Positions 1 through 5,833 are shown, counted from the stretch's first letter. The stretch is DNA of 5,833 nucleotides from an uncultured Nocardiopsis sp. (GCA_937957845.1 CALGOD010000629.1:1-5833), one strand, 5' to 3'. Numbers and translations: made by a program. The notes: generated from the letters alone by a model not told the origin.

Positions 1-341
1 CCAACGACGCCTACGACAGCGCCTACCTCGCCTCCTCCTGGGCCGGTCCGGAGGAGGACCGCTCCGCGAGGACCCATGACACCGACATGGACTCGGTGAT
101 GAGCGCCCAGGACCGGGAGTCGCGCGACGAGTGGCGTGGCGAGAGGGCCGAGGAGTCGACGCTGTCCGCGGACATGGCCGCCCTGTTGGAGGACGACGAC
201 CTTCCGCAGGGCCCGCCCCCGCCCCAGGGCCCGCCGGCGGGCCCCGCCTACGGGGGACCGCCGCCGCAGGACGGCGCGCACGACGGACCGCCTCCCTCGG
301 ACGCCGACGACGACCGGCCCGACTCCGACCACCGCCTCTGA
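1..341 (+). CDS. 3' end of an unrecognised gene; charged, then Pro/Gly/Asp-rich C-terminus
   Basis: The frame is open from the left edge (first full codon at base 3) to TGA at 339-341, so this is the last 112 residues of a protein that starts outside the window. Internal ATGs, such as the one at 87, are probably not the start because the upstream codons read through without a stop and have the same composition. The visible part begins with a mixed, charged segment (NDAYDSAYLASSW, then many Asp, Glu and Arg), continues through SADMAALLEDDDLP, and ends in a low-complexity stretch of Pro, Gly and Asp with repeated PPPP/GPP units. That tail looks disordered. There is no membrane segment, catalytic motif or cysteine. 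I do not recognise the family and assign no function. The gene ends six bases before the M48 peptidase, in the same strand and frame, so the two are probably co-transcribed. Confidence 0.7.
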   Translation, partial: NDAYDSAYLASSWAGPEEDRSARTHDTDMDSVMSAQDRESRDEWRGERAEESTLSADMAALLEDDDLPQGPPPPQGPPAGPAYGGPPPQDGAHDGPPPSDADDDRPDSDHRL

Positions 342-347
342 CCACGG

Positions 348-1154
348 ATGGGGGTCCTCCTCCCCCGACGGTGGGGTGACCGTCGTCTGCGCAGGTCCCT
401 GCGCCATCCCCGGGAGATCCCCCTTCTCCTCATGTGCGTGGGGGTCACCCTGTTCACCGTGGTGGGCGCGTTCAGTCGAGCCTACTCCGGTGACCCCAAC
501 GAGCCGCTGTTGCTGCTCAGCATCCCCGCGCTCGTGTACTTCGTCCGCGGGCAGCTGTACGCGCGTCAACGCGTCAACGGCGTGCGCATCACGGAGGAAC
601 AGTTCCCCGAGGTCCACCGGATGGTGGTGGAGGCCGCCGCCGCGTTCAACATGCGGCACGTGCCCGAGGCCTACGTCGTGCTGGGCAACGGTGTGATCAA
701 CGCCTTCGCCTCCGGGCACGGGTTCCGCCGCTACGTGGCGGTCAACAGCGACCTGTTCGAGGTGGGAGGGCGCCTGGCCGACCCCGACGCGCTGCGGTTC
801 GTCATCGGTCACGAGGTCGGGCACATCGCCGCCGGTCACACCTCCTTCTGGCGGCAGTTCGGTGTCTCGGTGGCCAACGTGATCCCGGGGGTGGGCGCCA
901 CCCGGGGACGCGCACAGGAGTACACGGCGGGCAACCACGCCCACGCGTTCTGTCCCGAGGGCGTCCAGGGGCTGCGGGTGCTCGCGGCGGGCAAGTACCT
1001 GTACAAGTCCGTGGACTTCGACGACATCGCCGCGCGCGCCCGTACCGACACCGGCTTCTTCGTCCTGCTGGTCAACCTCCTGTCCAGCCACCCGGTGAAC
1101 ACGTTCCGGTTCGCCGCCCTCGCCGACCGCGGCAGGCCCGGCCGCGTCCTGTGA
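348..1154 (+). CDS. M48-family membrane-anchored zinc metallopeptidase
   Basis: Predicted membrane zinc protease of the M48 (HtpX/Ste24-like) family, 268 aa. A basic N-terminus precedes two hydrophobic segments at about residues 23-43 and 52-68; the catalytic part follows. The zinc motif HEVGH is at residues 155-159 (bases 810-824). The usual third ligand Glu is E191 in RAQEYTAG. A C-terminal SSHPVNTFR segment resembles the HP motif of related actinobacterial proteins. Known for the family: the two His and the downstream Glu bind zinc and the Glu of HExxH activates water; HtpX-type members act in membrane protein quality control. The substrate here is unknown. Oddity: family members normally read EYTAD, while this has EYTAG (G195, codon GGC at 930-932). 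An in-frame TGA at 339 rules out a longer start. ATG 348 has no clear Shine-Dalgarno, so coupling to the gene ending at 341 is likely. Family call is secure; activity is less so. Confidence 0.88.
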   Translation: MGVLLPRRWGDRRLRRSLRHPREIPLLLMCVGVTLFTVVGAFSRAYSGDPNEPLLLLSIPALVYFVRGQLYARQRVNGVRITEEQFPEVHRMVVEAAAAFNMRHVPEAYVVLGNGVINAFASGHGFRRYVAVNSDLFEVGGRLADPDALRFVIGHEVGHIAAGHTSFWRQFGVSVANVIPGVGATRGRAQEYTAGNHAHAFCPEGVQGLRVLAAGKYLYKSVDFDDIAARARTDTGFFVLLVNLLSSHPVNTFRFAALADRGRPGRVL

Positions 1155-1166
1155 CGGCGGACGCGG
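1142..1166. terminator. GC-rich hairpin between convergent genes, candidate bidirectional terminator
   Basis: CCGCGTCC (1142-1149) and GGACGCGG (1159-1166) form a perfect 8-bp stem around a 9-base loop. The loop contains the TGA stop of the M48 gene (1152-1154). The hairpin also lies 22 bases beyond the stop of fusA2 on the other strand, so it is placed to end both transcripts. There is no T-tract on either side, so it is not a classical intrinsic terminator. U-less hairpins are often proposed as terminators in high-GC actinobacteria, but chance GC pairing is possible. Confidence 0.4.
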
Positions 1167-1187
1167 GGACCCTCGGAGCGAGCGGAC

Positions 1188-3359
1188 TCATTCGCCCTGT
1201 GCGGGGGCGGGCAGCCTGGCCGCGACCTGCGGCGGTAGCGGTTCGTGTCGCAGGTAGGTGCGGCTGAAGACACCGGTGCCGTGCGAGACCGACCGCAACT
1301 GCACCGCGTACCGGGTGATCTCCATCGCGGGCACCTCCGCACGCACCACCACCCGTCCTCCGGCCGCGGTCTCGCTCCCCACCACCCGTCCACGTCGTGC
1401 CGACAGGTCGTTCATCACCGCGCCGAGGTAGGCCTCGTCCACCTCGACGGACACCTCGTCCACCGGTTCCAGCATCGACAGCCTCCCCGTGGCCGCCGCG
1501 TCCCTCAGCGCCAGGCGGCCGGCCTTCTGGAAGGCCATGTCCGAAGAGTCCACCGAGTGCGCCTTGCCGTCGTAGAGCGTCACCCGGATGTCCACCAGCG
1601 GATACCCCGAGTCCACGCCGTCCGCCATCTGGGCCCGCACACCCTTCTCCACTGAAGGGATGAACTGGCGGGGCACGACCCCGCCCACGATCTCGTTGAC
1701 GAACTCCAGCCCCGAACCCGATTCCAACGGTTCCACCCGGATCCGGCAGACCCCGAACTCGCCGTGTCCGCCGCTCTGTTTGACGTTGCGACCCATGCCC
1801 TGCGCCGGCACCGCGAAGGTCTCCCGCAGCGGTACGCGCATCTCGCCGGTCCTCACCCGTACCCCGTGGCGGTGCTCCAGCCGGTCCAGGGCGGCGTCCA
1901 GGTGCGCCTCGCCCAGGCTCCACAACACCATCTGGCGGGTCTCGGAGTTCACCTCCACCCGCAGCGACGGATCCTCCGCCACCAGCCGGGACACCGCCTG
2001 TGACAGCCGGTCCTCGTCACCGGAGGACGCGGCGGTCAGTGAGACCGGCAGAAGCGGCTGGGGGAAGCGCCACGGCGTCACCCGCAGCGGGCGGTCCGGG
2101 TCGGAGAGGGTGTCCCCGGTGCGGGCGTCGGGCAGCTTCGCCACCGTGCACATGTCGCCGGCGATCACCCGCCCCACCGTACGGCCCTCGCGGCCCAACG
2201 GGACGGACAGGGCGCCCACGCGCTCGTCGTTGCCGGTGCGGTCCAGGTCCTCGGCGCCCCTCAGACCGCAAGGCACCCCGTGTCCGTGCAGATGGACCTG
2301 GGCGTCGGGGTACAGGGTCCCGGAGAAGACGCGCACCAGACTCACGCGACCCACGTAGGGGTCGGTGGTGGTGTTCAGGACCTCCGCGACGAGAGGACCC
2401 TCGGGGTCGCACGCCATCTCCCCCGGCGCCTTTCCTCCGAACGACTCCACCGACGGGAACGGTCGCCGGGTGGGGTCGGGGCACGACAGCGGCAGTTCCC
2501 GCAGCAGTTCGCGCACACCCACGCCACTGGTGGAGTCGATGGCCAGGACCGGGTGGAATCCGCCCGCCGCGACCGCGCTCTTCAGGTCGGCGATGAGCAG
2601 GTCCGGATCGAGTTCGCCCCCTTCCATGTAGCGCTCCATGAGATCCTCGTCCTCGCTCTCGGTGATGATCTCCTCGACGAGGGTCTCTCTGAGCGGGCCC
2701 GCGGTCTCGCGCAGCCACGCGGGCACGGGGCGCGGGGAGGGAGGGGACCCGCTGGCGTCCTCCCCGGAGTAGTCGTAGTAGCGCTCGGAGACCAGACCCC
2801 ACACGCCGACCACGTGGCGGTCGTCCCCGGTGCCCTCCACGGCGGGGACGTAGGCGGGGTGGACACCGGCTCCGAAGGCCTCCCCGCACTGGGCGACCAC
2901 CTCGTCGTAGTTCGCGCGGGGATGGTCGATCTTGGTGATCGCCACAGCGCGGGGCATGCCCACGGCGGCGCACTCCTCCCACAACACGCGTGTACGACCG
3001 TCCACGCCGTCCAGGGCGGAGATGACGAACAGGGCGGCGTCGGCGCCGCGCAGTCCGGCGCGCATCGCGCCGATGAAGTCCGCGTACCCGGGGGTGTCGA
3101 TCAGGTTGACCTTCACGTCGTCGACCATGAGCGGACTGACGGTGAGGTGGACCGAGCGCTTCTGACGGATCTCCACCTCGTCGTGGTCGCTGACGGTGGT
3201 GCCCTCCTCCACGCTGCCGAGGCGGCCGATCTCTCCTGCGGCCAGGAGCAGCGCCTCCACCAGACTCGTCTTGCCGGCGCCGGAAGGCCCGACCAGCGCG
3301 ATGTTGCGGATGTTCTGGGGCCTGTCGGCCCTCGGTACCTCTACGGCTCGGCCGACCAT
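1188..3359 (-). CDS. fusA2: Elongation factor G-like protein EF-G2
   Basis: A five-domain translational GTPase paralogue, 723 aa from ATG 3359, matching the EF-G2 proteins of actinobacteria along its whole length. G domain: P-loop GPSGAGKT at residues 24-31, DTPGY at 88-92, TKID at 142-145. Domain II is about 320-425 (DPYVGRVSLVRVFSGTL), III about 434-510, IV about 511-627 with QSGGHGEFG and the tip HSVDSSDMAF at 601-610, V to about 715 (RRGRVVG, LRSVSHGTG). Canonical EF-G drives ribosomal translocation using GTP. This copy has Tyr for the catalytic His after DTPG (Y92) and RSVH for the switch I RGIT, so slow or absent GTP hydrolysis is inferred, as reported for mycobacterial EF-G2. The frame extends to an ATG at 3545, but the family-like sequence begins near ADRPQNIRNIALVG and the extra 62 codons cover the divergent promoter region and the next gene's start. 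GTG 3368, four bases after AAGGG, is an alternative start. Confidence 0.93.
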   Translation of the reverse strand: MVGRAVEVPRADRPQNIRNIALVGPSGAGKTSLVEALLLAAGEIGRLGSVEEGTTVSDHDEVEIRQKRSVHLTVSPLMVDDVKVNLIDTPGYADFIGAMRAGLRGADAALFVISALDGVDGRTRVLWEECAAVGMPRAVAITKIDHPRANYDEVVAQCGEAFGAGVHPAYVPAVEGTGDDRHVVGVWGLVSERYYDYSGEDASGSPPSPRPVPAWLRETAGPLRETLVEEIITESEDEDLMERYMEGGELDPDLLIADLKSAVAAGGFHPVLAIDSTSGVGVRELLRELPLSCPDPTRRPFPSVESFGGKAPGEMACDPEGPLVAEVLNTTTDPYVGRVSLVRVFSGTLYPDAQVHLHGHGVPCGLRGAEDLDRTGNDERVGALSVPLGREGRTVGRVIAGDMCTVAKLPDARTGDTLSDPDRPLRVTPWRFPQPLLPVSLTAASSGDEDRLSQAVSRLVAEDPSLRVEVNSETRQMVLWSLGEAHLDAALDRLEHRHGVRVRTGEMRVPLRETFAVPAQGMGRNVKQSGGHGEFGVCRIRVEPLESGSGLEFVNEIVGGVVPRQFIPSVEKGVRAQMADGVDSGYPLVDIRVTLYDGKAHSVDSSDMAFQKAGRLALRDAAATGRLSMLEPVDEVSVEVDEAYLGAVMNDLSARRGRVVGSETAAGGRVVVRAEVPAMEITRYAVQLRSVSHGTGVFSRTYLRHEPLPPQVAARLPAPAQGE

Positions 3360-3386
3360 CCCTACCACCCAGCCCTTCGGGAGACG

Positions 3387-3419
3387 GGCGGTGGGCCCGC
3401 TGGTCCGGATGCCACCGCC
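3387..3419 (-). promoter_or_regulatory. Hairpin in the presumed fusA2 5' leader
   Basis: In the minus-strand RNA, GGCGGTGG (3419-3412) can pair perfectly with CCACCGCC (3394-3387) around a 17-base loop. The 3' arm ends 27 bases before the preferred fusA2 ATG at 3359. It could be a leader structure affecting translation or transcript stability, but it matches no riboswitch class I know, and 8-bp GC stems arise by chance in such DNA. If the gene really started at 3545 this would be coding sequence. Confidence 0.25.
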
Positions 3420-3423
3420 TTGG

Positions 3424-3439
3424 GTGTGACCTGTGACAC
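3424..3439. promoter_or_regulatory. 16-bp imperfect palindrome, possible operator
   Basis: GTGTGACCTGTGACAC has dyad symmetry at 12 of 16 positions (GTGT.AC..GT.ACAC), and it also holds TGTGAC twice in tandem, seven bases apart. It sits about 65 bases upstream of the preferred fusA2 start in the divergent spacer, a sensible place for a repressor or activator site. The size suits a dimeric helix-turn-helix regulator. It does not match the CRP consensus TGTGA-N6-TCACA because the half-sites are mostly direct. No regulator gene is visible in the window. Confidence 0.25.
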
Positions 3440-3526
3440 TTCTACGGTCGCCCTTTGTGGCCTGCACGGCAAGAGGTCGTCGAGGATCGATATCCGGCAA
3501 GTGCACTATGACTCTTTTCGGCCCTC

Positions 3527-3539
3527 TACTATTGCCCCG
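3527..3539 (+). promoter_or_regulatory. -10 element positioned for a leaderless transcript of the CPBP gene
   Basis: TACTAT at 3527-3532 resembles the sigma-70-type -10 box TANNNT and stands in an unusually A/T-containing patch. If its last T is at -7, transcription would begin at G3539, the first base of the GTG start codon. No Shine-Dalgarno precedes this GTG, which fits leaderless translation, common in actinobacteria. The -35 is poor: ATGACT at 3508-3513 is only 13 bases from the hexamer, and nothing good occurs at 17 bases. Confidence 0.45.
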
Positions 3540-5404
3540 TGCCATGGTCGGATTCCCTTCCTCAGTTCAGTCTCGCCGGAACCGTTCTGACGGTCCTGCT
3601 CCTTCTCTTCGCGGCTGTCGGTGAGCCCTTCCTCGGTAGGAGGGCCTTCAGCTGGCTGTCCCGCAGACGCGGCAGTGACGGGCGGGCCCTCACGCGCGTG
3701 TACGCCGTCACCGTGGGAGTCCACGTGCTGTGGGGACTCGCGGTGGTGGGCGTGCTGTTGCTGTCGCCGAACCTCGACGCCGCGGACCTCGGGCTGCGCT
3801 CACCCCACGCCTGGGGCCCGGTGGTGGGAGGTGCCGTCGGCGGCCTGATGGCCCTGGCGGTGCTGTGGGTGCTGGTCAACGGACTTCCGAAGAACCTGCC
3901 CCTGCCCGTGGGCGGATCGGGGCGAGGCGGGAGGGGAAGGCGCTCGGCCGGATCCCGAGACCGTGGTGAACTCCCCGGGGCCTCCGAACAGGCGATGCGG
4001 GAGGACTCACCGGAGGACGGCGCCGATGGCGCACGCGCCCCCGGCCGTCGTGGACGGCGTGCCGCTCCCGTACCGCTCACTCTGCCCGAACCCGAGCGCG
4101 AGCGCGGACTGCTCGCACCGCACACCACCATCGAACGGGCCCTGGCGGCAGGGGCGGCCGTCACGGGGGGCGTGTTCGGGGAACTGCTCTACCGGGGACT
4201 GTTCATCGTCCTGGTCGCCGGCATGGGCGTTCCGTTGTGGATCGCCGCGGTGTTGTCGGTCGCGCTCTTCTCCGTCGCCCACCTCTACCAAGGGTGGTGG
4301 GGACTGGTCAGCGCCGGTGCGTCGGGCACCCTGTTCACCGTCCTCTACCTGGGGACCGGAAGCATCTGGGTGCCGATCCTCGTGCACGTGGCGCTCAACC
4401 TGCGCTCCTTGGCGTTTCCGCCCGCGGAGGTCCGCGAGGCCGCGCGACGAGGTGAGGACGGCTACGAGGAGGAGTACGGCGACGAGTACGACGAGTACGA
4501 CGACGCGGTGTACGACGACGAGTACGAGGATCCCGGCCACGAGCGGTCCCACCAGTACGAGGAGCTCGGCCGCGGAAGCGGGTCCGTGACCGGGCCGGAC
4601 TCCGGGGACGACAGGGGCGGCGGGGACATGACCTCCGTGTATCCGCCGGTCACCACGGCCTTCCAGCAGGGCGCCCCCGAGTCCCGAGACGGTGTGTCGG
4701 GGGCCGGGTCGGTCGGATCCACCCCGCCGTACGGAACCCCGGCACACGGTGTTCCGGCCTACGATGCCGCGGCGGGTCCGCCCACCGACACCCGTGACGC
4801 GGCCCTCGGCGGGCATCCGGACCGGAACATGGAACCAGGGCACGAGTGGGCTCGAAGGTCCGCGCCGATGGAAGGGAGCCCTCCGGGGACCCACATGCCC
4901 CATGTCGGTGCGCCCGGTCGTGACGACGCCTGGAACCCGTCCCCCGGTCCTTCCCCGGGCCACGGGGCCTTCGGCCACGAGCCGCCCCACGACGTCTCCG
5001 CGCAGGCGGGACCGTCCTTCCCGGGAACGTCGTACCGCGACATGGGTCATGACGGTCCCCCGGAGCGACCCCACGTCCACGACCGTGCCCTGCCGCCCGG
5101 CGACGGCCTCGGCCCCCGACCGTCCCACGGCGCCCCCTCCTGGGGGGTCCCGCCCTCGGATCGACCCACGCGGGCGGCCGCCCCCGGCCCCGAGTACGGG
5201 ACTCCCGACCGTCCGGCACAGGGTGGAGCGCCGTCCCACGGCCCTTCCTCCGGTGACGTCCTCGGGGATCCGGGTGACGTCCTCGGGAACACCGGGGAGA
5301 GACCTCGCTCGGAGGAAAGGGGGCTCTACCCCGACGAGTGGATCGACCGCAGATACGGTGAGGGGGATCACACGCCGGGGTCGGGCTCTGACTCCTGGAG
5401 ATGA
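3539..5404 (+). CDS. CPBP-family (CAAX protease-like) membrane protein with long disordered tail
   Basis: Integral membrane protein of the CPBP/Abi family (Rce1-like intramembrane glutamate proteases), 621 aa from GTG. Hydrophobic segments lie at about 11-31, 55-76 and 92-115. A polar, low-complexity insert (about 120-195) follows, then the core: motif 1 region GELLYR at 214-219, motif 2 FSVAH at 244-248, motif 3 HVALN at 283-287, within further hydrophobic helices to about 292. Family members need EExxxR, FxxxH and HxxxN/D. Here the first Glu is Gly (codon GGG, 4178-4180), so proteolytic activity is doubtful, although the two His and Asn remain. Residues from about 296 are extra to the family: an acidic Tyr/Asp/Glu block, then a Pro/Gly/His-rich tail without predicted folds, probably cytoplasmic. 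No Shine-Dalgarno precedes GTG 3539, but a -10-like box suggests a leaderless start. The stop overlaps the next gene as ATGA. Substrates are unknown; a scaffold role is an alternative. Confidence 0.87.
   Translation: MPWSDSLPQFSLAGTVLTVLLLLFAAVGEPFLGRRAFSWLSRRRGSDGRALTRVYAVTVGVHVLWGLAVVGVLLLSPNLDAADLGLRSPHAWGPVVGGAVGGLMALAVLWVLVNGLPKNLPLPVGGSGRGGRGRRSAGSRDRGELPGASEQAMREDSPEDGADGARAPGRRGRRAAPVPLTLPEPERERGLLAPHTTIERALAAGAAVTGGVFGELLYRGLFIVLVAGMGVPLWIAAVLSVALFSVAHLYQGWWGLVSAGASGTLFTVLYLGTGSIWVPILVHVALNLRSLAFPPAEVREAARRGEDGYEEEYGDEYDEYDDAVYDDEYEDPGHERSHQYEELGRGSGSVTGPDSGDDRGGGDMTSVYPPVTTAFQQGAPESRDGVSGAGSVGSTPPYGTPAHGVPAYDAAAGPPTDTRDAALGGHPDRNMEPGHEWARRSAPMEGSPPGTHMPHVGAPGRDDAWNPSPGPSPGHGAFGHEPPHDVSAQAGPSFPGTSYRDMGHDGPPERPHVHDRALPPGDGLGPRPSHGAPSWGVPPSDRPTRAAAPGPEYGTPDRPAQGGAPSHGPSSGDVLGDPGDVLGNTGERPRSEERGLYPDEWIDRRYGEGDHTPGSGSDSWR
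4463..4528 (+). repeat. Acidic-tyrosine repeat block inside the CPBP gene
   Basis: Residues 309-330 of the CPBP protein consist almost entirely of Tyr, Asp and Glu in short units (EEY, GDEY, DEY, DDEY). At DNA level GACGAGTAC occurs twice in exact tandem at 4481-4498 and a related unit returns at 4511-4528, so slippage may vary its copy number. It follows the last membrane segment and begins the disordered tail. Confidence 0.7.
5252..5287 (+). repeat. 15-bp direct repeat with a 21-base period inside the CPBP tail
   Basis: GGTGACGTCCTCGGG occurs exactly at 5252-5266 and 5273-5287. The offset of 21 bases keeps the frame and gives two seven-residue units, GDVLGDP and GDVLGNT, at about residues 572-585. 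It looks like a recent in-frame duplication in low-complexity coding DNA and not like a protein-binding site. Confidence 0.65.
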
Positions 5405-5833
5405 TCGGGCACGATGGTGGGGTGTCCGACGCCATTGATCACCCGCCCTTCCAGCCTCGGGAGAACCGTTACTGGCTGACCACCGCGGACGGGGTCGGGA
5501 TCGACGCCCTGCTTCTGCGCGGCTCCGAGCCCCGTACCACCGCGGTGGTCCTCGCCAACGGATTCACCGGCAGTTACCGCAGCCCCGGCTCCCGCGCCGT
5601 CGCCGAGACTCTGCTGTCGATCGGCGACGTGATGACCTTCGACTTTCGGGGACACCACGGCTCCGGAGGTCTCAGTACCGTCGGAAACGCGGAGATCCAC
5701 GACCTCGAAGCGGTCGTCTCGCGTCTGAGGGAGCTCGGCTACACCTCCGTCTGCGTGGTCGGCTTCTCCATGGGAGCAGCGGTCGCGATCCGACACGCCG
5801 CCATCTACGGCGGTGTCGACGCGGTGGTCTCCG
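5401..5833 (+). CDS. Alpha/beta hydrolase, N-terminal part (runs off the window)
   Basis: Open frame to the right edge giving 144 codons plus one base, so the C-terminal part is missing. Numbered from ATG 5401, the fold markers are in order: VVLANGFTGS at about 49-58, in the place of the usual HGxxG oxyanion turn; DFRGHHGS at 81-88, the DxRGHG motif; and the nucleophile elbow GFSMG at 121-125 with Ser123 as the expected catalytic nucleophile. The acid and His of the triad would lie outside the window. This makes it a serine hydrolase of the alpha/beta fold; the substrate (ester, amide or other) cannot be told. ATG 5401 overlaps the TGA of the CPBP gene (ATGA), suggesting coupled translation in one operon. 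GTG 5422 (protein starting VSDAIDHPP) is an equally plausible start. Neither has a well-spaced Shine-Dalgarno; GGAG directly abuts ATG 5401. Confidence 0.85.
   Translation, partial: MIGHDGGVSDAIDHPPFQPRENRYWLTTADGVGIDALLLRGSEPRTTAVVLANGFTGSYRSPGSRAVAETLLSIGDVMTFDFRGHHGSGGLSTVGNAEIHDLEAVVSRLRELGYTSVCVVGFSMGAAVAIRHAAIYGGVDAVVS

Noticed and set aside
1072..1923. Minus-strand frame of 283 codons within the fusA2 region
   Set aside because: It is an alternative frame of the same strand inside fusA2 and is Gly/Arg-rich; fusA2 domain IV and V occupy the real frame.
3439..3444. Minus-strand TAGAAG as a -10 box for fusA2
   Set aside because: It resembles TAGRRT, but the only -35-like TTGCCG is 22 bases away, too far for a standard promoter; kept only as a weak possibility.
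3360..3545. N-terminal extension of the fusA2 frame to ATG 3545
   Set aside because: The 62 extra codons have no EF-G-like sequence, cover the -10-like box and overlap the first codons of the divergent CPBP gene; family-like sequence begins just after 3359.
2280..3590. Long plus-strand frame of 436 codons opposite fusA2
   Set aside because: It lies antisense to a clear EF-G gene, has His/Val/Gly-rich composition typical of reverse-strand reading of high-GC genes and shows no domain.
4463..5287. Tail repeats as a CRISPR array or mobile element
   Set aside because: The repeats are short, in frame and within coding sequence, with no regular spacers and no associated cas or transposase genes.
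4007..5371. Long minus-strand frame of 454 codons opposite the CPBP gene
   Set aside because: It is antisense to the CPBP core with its FxxxH and HxxxN motifs and to the tail in the same frame; the antisense product is Arg/Gly/Val-rich without motifs.
5397..5400. GGAG as Shine-Dalgarno for the hydrolase
   Set aside because: It directly abuts ATG 5401 with no spacer and is 21 bases from GTG 5422, so it does not decide between the starts.

Overview
The window is very rich in G+C, with strong G/C bias at third codon positions, GTG as well as ATG starts and long spurious antisense reading frames. Together with an EF-G2-type elongation factor G paralogue, this points to a filamentous actinomycete (Actinomycetota; Nocardiopsis/Streptosporangiales-like is a guess from protein flavour only). 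It reads as chromosomal housekeeping or accessory DNA. I see no transposase, integrase, CRISPR array, tRNA, rRNA or phage gene.

Layout from left to right: (1) the 3' end of an unrecognised gene with a charged, then Pro/Gly/Asp-rich C-terminus (to 341, +). (2) Six bases later, a membrane-anchored M48-family zinc metallopeptidase (348-1154, +). (3) A short convergent gap whose best structure is an 8-bp GC hairpin that encloses the M48 stop codon (1142-1166). (4) On the minus strand, an EF-G2-type elongation factor G paralogue (1188-3359). (5) A divergent intergenic region of 179 bp (3360-3538) with a -10-like hexamer placed for a leaderless start, a 16-bp imperfect palindrome and a hairpin in the presumed fusA2 leader. 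(6) A CPBP-family (CAAX protease/Rce1-like) membrane protein with an internal polar insert and a disordered tail of about 325 residues (3539-5404, +). (7) Overlapping its stop by ATGA, the first 144 codons of an alpha/beta hydrolase (5401 to the window end, +).

The main observation concerns substitutions at active-site positions. The EF-G paralogue lacks the usual switch I Thr and the catalytic His of the DTPGH motif, which is Tyr here, but keeps the domain IV tip that enters the ribosomal A site. The CPBP protein has GExxxR instead of EExxxR. The M48 protein keeps HEVGH and the downstream Glu but has EYTAG where EYTAD is usual. The first is probably a property of the EF-G2 family. The other two are each one A-to-G change from the expected codon and may be lineage-specific or sequence errors. 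I found no convincing evidence of a wholly new multi-gene system; functional links between these neighbours are inference only.
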